NCBI GenBank assembly: GCA_002104905.1
Contig: MCFE01000037.1
Location: 1 to 64,000, forward strand
Reading direction: 5' to 3'
DNA from: Basidiobolus meristosporus CBS 931.73
Lineage: Eukaryota > Basidiobolomycota > Basidiobolomycetes > Basidiobolales > Basidiobolaceae
DNA length: 64,000 nt
The position numbers and the translations under genes are program-made. Positions 1 through 9,400 of the stretch are shown piece after piece. Each line of letters begins with the position of its first letter. Position 1 is the stretch's first letter. The notes beneath the pieces are model-generated. The model saw only the letters and a list, made by a program, of their open reading frames with translations. It was not told where the DNA came from and made no database searches.

Positions 1-300
1 GGGACCTCTCAGAGCATATATTCAGACATCATTTGGACATTCCACTCTTTGTACCATTCTCCCTGGAAAAAGTACTCCTCAAAAGGTTTACCAGCTTGTT
101 GAAAAACTCTCCTTCCCTTCAAGTTACAAACTTCCTTGAGAAATACTACAGTGAACAAGCAGTTTTGCTACATTCTCCTCTAGACTTCAAAATTGAGGAT
201 ATTTGGGATACAGCAAAGTCCAAGTTTATCTTGTAGGCTTACTGCATCTCAAATATTCATATTCAATTTTGGCTTCTTTATTTATGGTTTAAATAAGGAT
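1..300. other. Left-edge non-coding sequence
   Basis: No supported gene. A 67-codon open frame on the plus strand (33-236) shows no domain and no splice context. The minus-strand retroelement reading fades out at about position 300, so this stretch may be flanking DNA or eroded element sequence. Confidence 0.4.
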
Positions 301-770
301 TTCACCCTGTGGTGATTATCATCTCCCCCTAAGTGCAATAGTGGCAGCATACGTTTCTGGGATAGCTTGAGGAAGACTAAACATGTGCTGACATCCACAA
401 TTACAAAGAGGTAGTGATTACCTTCATCACTAGTGGTGAAAGGTCCTGCTAGATCAATTGCAATATGATCCATAGGAATGCGTGCATGGATGGGACTCAA
501 TGGGTGAAATCCATGGCAGCTGATATTGTAAAGTTGACATTCTCTGCAAGACTTGACAAATTCTAGGCAGTCAGCTTTGATGTTTGGCCAGTGATATCCA
601 TCAGTGTGTAGCTCCTTCATAGGTGTGTCAGCTCCAAAGTGACCAAGTAAATGACTCCTCTGTATCAATGTTTTCCATTCATTGGCATGTGGGATTTTCC
701 AAGTTGCTGAATCCAGTTGAGGAATTATTTTGGATGTTGTAGAGAGCTTATGGGTTATGTCATGAATCAC
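282..770 (-). pseudogene. Integrase zinc-binding domain and truncated core of the relic
   Basis: The 162-residue frame contains an H2C2 zinc-binding module (HLLGHFGAD...SCRECQ) and the first strand of the integrase core with its first catalytic Asp (HIAIDLAGPF, then VIVDVST). A frame change around residue 135 turns the expected sequence into QKRMLPLLHL; a neighbouring frame reads AIPETYAATIAL. The second Asp and the Glu of the DDE triad are absent, so the element ends here. Confidence 0.85.
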
Positions 771-779
771 ATGTCCCTC

Positions 780-1195
780 TCAATGTGAGGTTGGGAAAAG
801 TCTTGAAAGGTGGTCAGGCAGGATGTTGAGGATTCCTGGGCAATGAAAAACTGAATATTCATAATCAAGTTGAGTATTAAGCCAGTTTGTAAGCATTTGA
901 GTCAGAGTCTTTTGAGTATGGATATAGACAAGGGCTCAGTGGTCAGTATACAAGGAAAAAGGGTTACCCCAAAGTACTGATGAAGCTTCTTCAAGGCAAG
1001 GACTATAGCAAGTAGCTCCTTCTTGGTGGCAGAGTAGTTTCTTTCAGCAGGTTGTAGGGATCTGGCTTGAAAAGAGATTCAGTGAGGAGGATTTTGGTCT
1101 TCATCCTGGTATAGGACAGCCCCTAACCCAACATTAGATGCATCTGTAGCAACAATAAAGGTCTTAGTAAAGTCTGGGTAGGATGGAGTGGGTGC
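780..1195 (-). pseudogene. RNase H domain of the relic, with in-frame stop and frameshift
   Basis: No long open frame exists, but translating the minus strand by hand gives an ATDASNVGLGAVLYQDE start (first RNase H aspartate), then a TGA near 1080, then RNYSATKKELLAIV (the conserved Y/KE-LLA motif). A frame change near 930 leads to HCPGILNILPDHLSRLFP, the usual end of the gypsy RNase H tether. The domain is recognisable but broken. Confidence 0.75.
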
Positions 1196-1699
1196 TTATG
1201 GGAGCAATTGGTAGAGTGACTGAAATGCTTGGTGATAAGCCTTGTTCCAGGCTGAGGGAAGATCAGGACTATGGTGTAATGCATCCAAAGGAGCACTCAA
1301 TGAGGATATGAGAGGAATGTGTTCCCTGAAATAGTCGAATACTCCAAGATAATGTTGGGGTTGCTTAGCACTTGTGGGTTTTGGCCATTCAGGAATATTG
1401 ACCAGTTTGAAAGGGTCAAGTTGGTGACCATCTGGTGTGACTATGAATCCAAGTAGATTGATTTTGAGGCTAGCAAAACTGCACTTTTCAGCATTAAGAA
1501 TCAGTCCAGCAGCTGTCAGTCTATTGCTGACATCAATGACATGAGTTGCATGATCATCACAGTTTGTGGAAAATATGATTACATCATCAGCAAATACCAA
1601 GGTGTATGATGCATTTTTAAGTATTATTGTCATGGCTCTCTGAAATATGCTGGTAGGGGTCTTTAGGCCAAATGGAGCTCCCTGAAACATCCATTGCAT
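1196..1699 (-). pseudogene. Reverse transcriptase catalytic half of the relic
   Basis: The frame continues RT after a frameshift. It has the MQWMFQGAPFGLKTP segment, then the catalytic motif as FADD (YVDD or FADD in most RTs), then a thumb/connection segment with LLGFIVTPDGHQLDP. It overlaps the preceding frame by about 37 nt, which shows a frameshift, not a normal stop. It ends where RNase H begins. Confidence 0.85.
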
Positions 1700-2889
1700 A
1701 TTATTCCAAGTAAAGGCAGTCTTATGCTGATGATCAGGATAGATCTGAATTGGTAATGTGCATTCTTTGAGTCCAATTTGGAGAATACTTTTGTGCCTAA
1801 TAGTGAGGAAAAGATATCCTGGATTCTTAGGACTGAGAATTTATCATCTTGGAGAAGCTTGTTCAGAGGTCTAGGATCCAAACAGGGTCTCTTCAGAGTT
1901 AGATTTCCATATGCATCCTTCTTGGGTGCAAGTGTCAAAGGGCTGTTGAATGTTGTGTTGACAGGGGCTTGAGTGATAATTCCATTGTCAGCCCACTTTT
2001 GGACTATTTCATCAACCAAGTGTTGACAAGAATGGGGAATTGGGTATTGCCTCCTCCATGTTGACTCGCCAGGTGGGGTTTCTAGTGTAGCAATGGATTC
2101 TGGAATAGTGAAGACACTGCTCCTGGGAATGGCTTGGTTTCTTTCTATGGCCAGCTGAATATTCAATTTGACTGATTGAGAATACACTTGAAAAGTTGGG
2201 GCTGACTCCTCTGCTTCCACATGGGGTGAGATAATCTCTGGAATCTGATCTATTATGGGTGGCTGAGATTCAGTGATTCCAGGATATGAAACTGGTAGTC
2301 CACCTATGTGAAAGCCAGGTTTGGTGAAGGTGTCTAAGGTAATGACTACCTGAGGTCCATCTGGAATGTCAATAACTTCCATTTGATGGATTATAGTTAT
2401 TGAAACACAATGTATGCTGATTGGGTTGATGATACCAATTCTTGGGGCTGAGAAGTCCTTGGCTGCATATATAATTTCTCCTGGTTGCTTTTCTATTTCC
2501 AATTCAAGATCTTTGACTACATTAGGTGATACAATGGAGTTAGATGATCCAGTATCCAGTAGTGCTAAATATGATTGGCTGTTGAGTTTGAGCGGCACCA
2601 TTTTAGCTTTTGGATGCGCAATTGGTTGCTTTTTTTCTTGAACAGTGGCAATTTTAGCCAGAATTTCAAGGAGGTTGTGATAATCTTGAACTGTAAGTTC
2701 TTCATATACTTCCTTATTCTCTGTCATTTTATTGTTTGAACTTTCATTTTGGATCTGAGTAATCCTTGGCAATGGTGTAAAGTTCTTCTCAGGACAGGCA
2801 GGTGATCTATGTCCCATCTTTCCACATTTAAAGCATTTGTCATCAACATATGGATTATCAATTTTGGTATTTTGCTGCTTCTCTGACAT
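1663..2889 (-). pseudogene. Nucleocapsid knuckle, protease and N-terminal reverse transcriptase of the relic
   Basis: This 408-residue frame holds, in order, a retroviral-type zinc knuckle (CFKCGKMGHRSPAC, residues ~19-32), a retropepsin active site (LLDTGSSNSIVS, residues ~109-120), a linker, and the start of an RT domain with RPCLDPRPLNKLL and the palm segment VFSKLDSKNAHYQ. In active elements the last motif usually reads DL.sGYHQ; here D is kept but neighbouring residues have changed. The frame then shifts relative to the rest of RT (1196-1699). Confidence 0.85.
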
Positions 2890-3479
2890 GTTTCCTGACT
2901 TGTTTGACTGCTTAGTGATGCCTTTGCATTCACTAGTAGAGTGATAGCATCTTCCATGAAGCTCACAATGCTTGGTAGCAGTTGACTACTTCTTGGTCAC
3001 ATGACTGCACTCTTTTCCTGTTGTTGCTGCATCTTGAGTGGAGTTGCCTGAAGCCTGGCTAGCAGCCGTGGTCATGGTGGTTGCTAGTGTACATATCTCT
3101 GAGATTTTGTCATAAGTGCATGCAGGGTTGCATGCTTTGACAATAGCAATATTACTCTACAGCTGGTGTGAAAAGTTTGAAAGAAAATGAGAAGTAAGCA
3201 ATGGATTGTCAGCACTAACTCCAGCTAATCTCATTTGTCTCTGGAATCTATTACAGAAGTGTTGCACAGATTCACCTTATTGCATTTTAGTTTTCTATAA
3301 GTTGCAGTTTAGATGCGCTTTCTTGAGAGGATCATCAAAATGGCCGCAAAAGAGGTTCTGGGCAACTTTCCATGTATTATCAGAAGGAATGTTCACTTCA
3401 ACCCAGTCAGCACCTTGAATGGTGAGACAGAGAGGCAAAAGTTCAGCCCAATTGATGTTGGGGTCTAGCTGGTGTGCAG

Positions 3480-3917
3480 CTAAGACATGATAAACTTGTA
3501 AAGAAACTCAGTAGGATTCTTGATGACATTGGCTCCTTCCACATAAAGAGGCAAGGATCCTGGGACAACCACCAGGGCAGGTCTAGAGGGAGATGTAGAC
3601 CTGGAGGATCCAAAGGCATGACTTCTTGGTGGCTGATGCAGAGCAAGGCTGAGTGGATTTTCAATGCTGTCAATTACAATGGCAATATTCTCCAGGGCTT
3701 CTTTGATAATTCCAATTTCATCTTGGTAACTGGAAATAACTTCAAGAAGTTCATCTCTACAATGATTGTCAGATCTTGTCTTGGCAAGCCTTGAGTGCTC
3801 AAGCATCAAAGTGTTTCTTTCATGCAAGATGTTTTCAAGCTGTTCTGTTAGTTCTTCCTGATTTCTGTGGGCTTCTTCCAACATGGAAAGATTTGGATTG
3901 CTTGCTGCTGAGGACAT
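3480..3917 (-). pseudogene. gag-like fragment of the Ty3/gypsy relic
   Basis: A 145-residue frame begins MSSAASNPN and has a glutamate/glutamine-rich, probably coiled-coil N-terminus (QEELTEQLENILHERN) followed by a serine/proline-rich stretch. It lies where gag should start, upstream of the CCHC knuckle at about 2830. The reading frame breaks at 3480, and the capsid region between 3480 and 2967 is only patchily open. Assignment as gag rests on position and composition, not on a recognised capsid motif. Confidence 0.55.
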
Positions 3918-4670
3918 ATTGTAAAGTGGTTGAATGTAATGGAATTCAACAAAAAAAATGTTGTATCCAAGAGAAAAGTGTAATAAACTCTTGAATGAGT
4001 TAACTGAACCTAAGTGAAAACTAAGTGCAGAATCTCAGAATTGTTAAGAATGACAGAAATATTAGCAGAGATGTTCTGGTCTAATATTGGTCTTATATAC
4101 AGCTGAGTTAGGCTATAAAGGCAACAGAGTAGGTTTGCTATGCAGGCTAGGCTTAGTGTTTTTGAGAGTGCAAAATGTGCTAGGCTTGGGTAGAAACTAG
4201 AATGGAATTGTTGAATTCGTAATTTTGCTGAGGCACAATCTTAATTTTGTTGAGACACGCACTAAACCAAAAGATTCAGTAAACTTTATTTATATTCTTC
4301 TGATCAAGTTGAATCAGTAAGCACCAAGAGACTGGACTAATTGAAATCTGTTGGGGTGTTGATAGGTGCATTAGATAAATGAGAAATTGCATCATTAATC
4401 AGCTGATGTCTTGGCAACTACTAAGTGGTTGGATGGATCTCAGATGACTAATCCTTGGGAAAGGCTTAGCAGATCAGTTGAGGACCTAATGACCAAATGA
4501 AAATTGATCAGGTGTGACAGCTAAAAATAGATTCTGAGAAGTGATAAAATAAACCATAACAGGGATTAGTTATGTTTGAGTTAGGGAAAATCAGTTAGGG
4601 TACTAGATTTTCTCATGGAGTAAAATAGGCTAAGTTTTAAATGTTGATGCACAACAGAAAACTTACCCAG
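3918..4670. other. Non-coding sequence upstream of the retroelement relic
   Basis: No ORF with domain content. If a 5' LTR of the minus-strand relic survives it should lie here, but no partner LTR remains on the other side to test it. Confidence 0.4.
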
Positions 4671-5056
4671 GACATGAAAATTAGATAAGTTGTCCAAGCA
4701 GCCCCAAACCTTGCACACATGCTCTTGGGACCTTCCTATATCTATTTTATATGCTTGCTATGCCAAGACTATATAAAAATATAAGTACTACTTTTACATT
4801 CCATAAATCATTAAGTGAAAGCCACATAATATACTTGTCCTCCCAATCACTTCCAATATCTCCAAAACTCTTACAACAATTAGAAGATCAAGTAGATTTT
4901 GTGGTTTTCACTTAATGACTTAATGAATGCAGAAGTAAAATTTATACTTTACATGGCCTTAGCAAAGCAAGTGTGCACAATATGTTTAGGTAGACCTCAA
5001 GCATATGTGTGTAAAGTTTGGGACTGATTTGGACAACTCTGAAAATTCTCATGTTT
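4671..5056. repeat. Large imperfect inverted repeat (foldback element)
   Basis: The arm 4671-4825 and the arm 5056-4901 (reverse complement) align over about 155 nt with small gaps. The innermost 18 nt match at 17 of 18 positions (tcattaagtgaaagccac versus the reverse complement of gtggttttcacttaatga). Further out the aligned blocks include gacatgaaaa/aacatgagaa, agttgtcca and cccaaac..tacacacat. The loop is about 75 nt. The arms diverge unevenly, as in an old MITE or foldback element. Confidence 0.7.
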
Positions 5057-6700
5057 TGAGTACCTGATACTCTGGTGAAAATGTCACAAGAGAATCCCAA
5101 GAGGGCATGTGGTCAGAATTCTCAGAGATATGTAGGTAAATATCAGTTTGAACAAATTAGGTGAATATTTAGGTGTAATTACAAGTTTTTACAACATTGT
5201 TATAATAGTGTTTACATTGATTCCATCTGCTGAGCAGTTGAGTAAGCCAGCTGGGTGATCTTTTATAGCACTCAATGTGAGATGGTATTGAGTATCTGCA
5301 TTTGAGGATTTGACATAAAATGTAGGACATCAGCACAATTGAAAATCACCCAATTTCAGCTTAGTTGGCTTATGCAGTTCTGGTTCACAATTGGTATTTT
5401 ACAAACTTATACGAATCAATTGTAGCTTATACTATACTTTCCACACACCAGCCCTGTTCTCTATCTATGGCAGCAACAGTTTGCTGCATACCGGCAACTG
5501 GCACACTAGGTAATGGCTTCAGTATTCTAATTTCACAATAAGTGACTGCATATCAAAAGGTAGCCATAGGTAGTGCTGTTACAGTTCAATCAATTCCGTA
5601 TGTCTTGAAGACCAGACCAATCCCTAAAGCCATATTCCTAGGTGAGATAGTTCCATAAGTAAACCTTCAGTATGATCATTAGGCTTAGCCAGCCTGCGAA
5701 CACAACTAAACTGGTTTGTATGACCCTTCAATCCTCCATAACAGATTTGACGTGTGCTGACCATATGCGGGCTATATCAACCTAACCAAGTAACTCATTC
5801 AAAAAGGACAATCTCCATGTCCATCGGCTCGGTCAAAAATGGAGTTTAGCATGATTTTCCATGATACTCAGTTCCTTACTGATTCATAATGTTAACTCTA
5901 AATGGGAATTTTGACTAAAAGACCTTTTAAGTAATCTATTGGCTATGTGGCACAAATCTTAATTGGAAACCAGCATATTTGTTATGCCAAGTAGTTCCTT
6001 TACCGCACACGCTTAGATACTGCGAGGGGCATTCATGAATATGGTTTATAAGGAAAGCTGAAGCATCACTAGCGGCATGGCTAATTCATATTCCAAAGAC
6101 GTGAGTAACTTTTGAAATATGCAGTGAACTGACGGGTGCCCAATTGTATTGGTATTTTGGAGATTTTAACTTAGTTTCCGCAAACTGTCTCGCCAGGGCA
6201 TGCATCCACAATATTTGTTCTCCTTGGGGCATGGTGAAGGATTCCAGTATTCCCTTACTGACCTGACAATTTTTCCATCATTGGTATAGATTCTTCCAAG
6301 TTTCGCTCTGAAATTGCTGAGAAGGAAGAACCTTATGCACTAGCCTCTGTTTATAGCCTGCGTTATCGTAGTTCCAAGTTCCTTGCGATGTGATAGAACA
6401 TTTTCGGTTCACTTGCTGTCTATTAATCCGTTTGATGTATACCATCCGTATTGGGGGTGTTATCAATAGAGACGATCTATAAAGTCCTGTATGTGAAATG
6501 CTCCTACTTTGGGAATTTTCGGGAAACTTCCCAGAAACAGTATCAGCAGTGTTGTTTTTCCGTGGATTACCATTTCCTACCAAGCGGCATTTCACTACCC
6601 GAATTACCACAATAGACGGACACAATCAGTCTCTACTAAATTAGGGCGAAATCTCTGGTTGCTCTTACGATTGGTAACGAATCTTGGGAAATAGAACTGC
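5057..6700. other. Long intergenic region before the CBM18 gene
   Basis: No coding region could be supported. Short open frames near 6278-6694 on both strands show no domain or plausible splicing. A second, smaller inverted repeat lies at 5234-5380. The promoter of the gene at 6742 should lie at the right end. Confidence 0.4.
5234..5380. repeat. Short degenerate inverted repeat
   Basis: The segment 5234-5264 (gcagttgagtaagccagctg...gggtgatc) pairs with the reverse complement of 5342-5380 (aaaatcaccc...ggcttatgcag), with a gap. Both arms contain an AAGCCA block and a GGGTGAT block in the same order. Confidence 0.4.
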
Positions 6701-6702
6701 TT

Positions 6703-6708
6703 TATAAG
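6703..6708 (+). promoter_or_regulatory. Weak TATA-like element of the CBM18 gene
   Basis: TATAAG lies 39 nt before the ATG at 6742, in the distance range of the TATA boxes of the hexosaminidase genes. It is a weak match. Confidence 0.35.
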
Positions 6709-6741
6709 CGTGACTGAGCTCCGTGCTTTGATGGAAATATC

Positions 6742-8145
6742 ATGAAGCTTCCGACCCTTTTCCTCTCGCTTACCTCGCTGTTCGCAGCAAACGTGCTCTC
6801 GCAGGCAATGCACAACATTGCTAGCCTCCCCGACGACGGAAAGAAATTTATCTCCTTTCAGACAGACGTCAGGTCTGTTCCTGAATTCAGTCCTAACGAC
6901 ACCTACTGGTCAGCCATCGACTGGAACAACGGATATATGGGAATGCAGACATGGGCCAACAAACGTGTATTCCTCTTCTCTCTCTGGGACAACAGCAATG
7001 GAGAAGCAACCGTACTGGAAGCATGCGATGAGTGTGTGACTAGTCGCTTTGGCCACGAGGGCACTGGGTCCCATATGCAGTATTTCTATCCATGGCTTGA
7101 TGGAGTGGATTACGGCTTCCAAATTGATTACGAGGAGGACGGTGATTATTTGATCTACACAGCCCACCTACGTATCGATGGCAAATGGATGCAATTTGGA
7201 AAATTACGTGTTATAAATGACAACCTAAGCTATGGCCTTGGCTACTTCGAGCAGTTTCTCGAAAATCCGCTGGGACTCAGCAATGGAATGCGAGTGGGCG
7301 TTTGGAGTAAACAAGCCTACAAACATGACGGCAGTAAGTACTGGTACCCCTCGCTAGGTGGCTCAATAACGTATACATATCCTGGGCCCGACGGTACATG
7401 GGGCGCAGGTTTTGCAGAAGACAAAACGGCAATCTGGATGTCTATCAACGGTCCAGCCGACTATCATGGATACAACAACAAGCCCATACAATGGCAGTGG
7501 TATCCCTACGATGCCGCTAATTTGGGAATAGACATCGTTGTTGCAAATGAAACTGATAGACGTTGTGGCTGGTTCGGGGACGTGATGCGTCAGTGCCAAC
7601 CTGGCTACTGCTGCTCCAGCTATGGCTACTGTGGCACCACCTATGTTTACTGCGAAGGCTCAACCAAACTAGAATATGATGCCCCCGTGACAAACCGCCG
7701 GCCCCAGGTTAAGAAGACCGCAAAGGAGCAAGGAACCAAGACCAAGTCGCATATTCCCTCTCTGCACTCTAATGACCTAAAGCTTTCTAAATTTAAACTT
7801 GCCAATAATGCCGGTAGCTGTTCCTGCACTAGGGACTTAGCAGATGTATACATCGATGATTTCTTAGTTGCATATCAAAATCAAGGCTATTTGTGGGATG
7901 AGGCTGCTTGGAAGTCGGGCTCGGCCCTATTTGACTATAGAGGCAAGAGTGGTGCTGGTAAAGATTATGATTTACATATCGAAGTACAATCTCGATCACC
8001 TTTGAAGGAAGGAAAACAAATTGGCAGGCCGCTCTACGAGTGCTTCCAGCAGTCGGAGAAGCTACCCAGCTTGAGCAACATCCAAACCCCGAAAAAATGC
8101 ATCCTGGATGTCGACTCAGTCTCCGTTATTGCTTCCTTCAAATAG
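6742..8145 (+). CDS. Secreted DUF3472-like protein with CBM18 chitin-binding domain
   Basis: The 467-residue intronless gene starts with a signal peptide (MKLPTLFLSLTSLFAANVLSQA). Residues ~35-275 resemble the DUF3472 carbohydrate-associated family: a GYMGMQ segment, VFLFSLWD, then FGHEGTGS and YPWLDGVDYGF. Residues ~277-310 form a hevein-type CBM18: CGWFG, CQPGYCCSSYGYCGTTYVYC, with the C..C..CC..C..C spacing of chitin-binding lectins. A Lys/Pro-rich linker follows, then a C-terminal region of ~110 residues with four cysteines that I do not recognise. By family, CBM18 binds chitin or GlcNAc oligomers; the role of the DUF3472 part is unknown. The product is probably extracellular or wall-bound. 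No catalytic motif was identified. Confidence 0.8.
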   Translation: MKLPTLFLSLTSLFAANVLSQAMHNIASLPDDGKKFISFQTDVRSVPEFSPNDTYWSAIDWNNGYMGMQTWANKRVFLFSLWDNSNGEATVLEACDECVTSRFGHEGTGSHMQYFYPWLDGVDYGFQIDYEEDGDYLIYTAHLRIDGKWMQFGKLRVINDNLSYGLGYFEQFLENPLGLSNGMRVGVWSKQAYKHDGSKYWYPSLGGSITYTYPGPDGTWGAGFAEDKTAIWMSINGPADYHGYNNKPIQWQWYPYDAANLGIDIVVANETDRRCGWFGDVMRQCQPGYCCSSYGYCGTTYVYCEGSTKLEYDAPVTNRRPQVKKTAKEQGTKTKSHIPSLHSNDLKLSKFKLANNAGSCSCTRDLADVYIDDFLVAYQNQGYLWDEAAWKSGSALFDYRGKSGAGKDYDLHIEVQSRSPLKEGKQIGRPLYECFQQSEKLPSLSNIQTPKKCILDVDSVSVIASFK

Positions 8146-8948
8146 ATGCTTGCGTTTGAATGTCAGTCACCTTTACCGCTACAATATGCTTATCGATGAA
8201 AACGCTGGTACGATAAGTGTGCACTGTGCATTTCCAACACCCACGTATTACTGCCACAACCATGTGTAAAGTGTATACAGTGTTTTTGCGAATTATCATC
8301 AATAAATACAGGCACCACGTGTTACACAAAACAGTACGATCACTTTTCTACGAGCAACGTTTTAGCCTGTACTGGTTAGACAACATCTTCCTTCTGATGT
8401 TTACAACTAAAGACTTGACTGCCAAAGATGGTGATTTTAGTTGATTTTCTGAGCACTGTTTGATGGTCGCAACTCCACCATAAATATGGAATGGTGTGCC
8501 ATACTAAACACCTACCAAATATGGAACTAATCAGGAGATTACTTATTTGGGATTAACTGCGCATTCACGTTTGATGTTGTGCAGCACTCCCGAGTAGTTG
8601 GATCTGAGGCATTGGAGTGTTTGTTTATTCACACCGCGTGACCTCGTCGTGTCAAAAGATTTTGTAAGCAAAATTGTTTACAGGTCCAGAACCGTTCAAT
8701 CCATGTCTTGAGCTAAAACTGATAGTGTGGAGCATTAGACCAAGGCCAAGCCAGTAAGTGCACTATTAGTATCAAATTAAGCATGCCCACCGAGGAAAGA
8801 CAATGGCATGATTCAACACCCGGCAAAGCAGTGGAGTAACTCATCCACCAAACAAAGTGGAATATTATAGCTGACAGTAAAAATCCAATAGAGGTGTGTA
8901 TAAGGTAGTCCACATCCGTATTGATGTAGGTAACGCAATTTTTAGAGT
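8146..8948. other. Intergenic, nothing recognised
   Basis: This 3' flank of the CBM18 gene has only short chance frames on both strands (8138-8444, 8713-8913) without domains. No RNA gene was seen. Confidence 0.4.
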
Positions 8949-9126
8949 AGTGCAGTGCTAAAAGTTATCAGAGATTTCAATGCTAGCATGGTGAAAGCAC
9001 TCTATAGCAGTGCTAAAAGTTATCAGAGATTTCAATGCTAGCATGGGTGAAAAGCACTATACATAGTAGTGCAGTGCTAAAATATCAGATTCAATGCTAG
9101 CATGGGTGAAAATCGCACTCTATAGC
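8949..9126. repeat. Three-unit tandem repeat, ~58-nt unit
   Basis: Three units begin at about 8952, 9008 and 9071. Each runs from agtgctaaaa through tatcaga, ttcaatgctagcatg and gtgaaa to gcact. Units 1 and 2 are nearly identical; unit 3 has small deletions. Every unit starts with AGTGCT and ends with (A)GCAC(T), its reverse complement, and has a central TGCTAGCA palindrome, so each unit could fold into a hairpin. Confidence 0.85.
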
Positions 9127-9400
9127 AATAATTGTTTCTAATGTTTATTACTATAGAATACAAATTAAAGGGTGATGGGTCGGAATATTTCTAGATACAA
9201 GGATACCGCCGGAGATCAAGAAATACTCTTCGTGGTTCAGCAAATTAATTACTAAAATGAAGAAATGGGAGCGCTGGGGAATGATAAATAGGGGTCGGAC
9301 TGTTGCGTTCTAATTCTAAAAGATGGAATTTTCAAAAAATTCGTACATTCGAACAGAAGAAAGGATGGGAATGTGCTGACTATCGGAATACCACCTCCGC
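9127..9400. other. 3' flank of the neurofibromin-like gene
   Basis: AT-rich non-coding sequence; no feature seen other than the likely 3' untranslated region of the minus-strand gene that ends at 9401. Confidence 0.4.

Larger units (their letters stand above)
300..3917 (-). mobile_element. Degenerate Ty3/gypsy LTR retrotransposon, 3'-truncated
   Basis: Reading the minus strand from 3917 downward gives gag-like sequence, a CCHC zinc knuckle, an aspartic protease, reverse transcriptase, RNase H, and the zinc-binding and first part of the integrase. That PR-RT-RH-IN order is the one of Ty3/gypsy elements. Frame changes occur inside gag, within RT, inside RNase H and inside integrase, and RNase H also carries an in-frame TGA. 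Integrase stops after its first catalytic aspartate region, and no right-hand/left-hand LTR pair could be matched. It is therefore a dead, 3'-truncated copy. It is probably old, because it carries several independent lesions. Confidence 0.88.

Noticed and set aside
33-236. 67-codon plus-strand frame at the left edge
   Set aside because: No recognised domain, no splice context, and it flanks a minus-strand retroelement relic.
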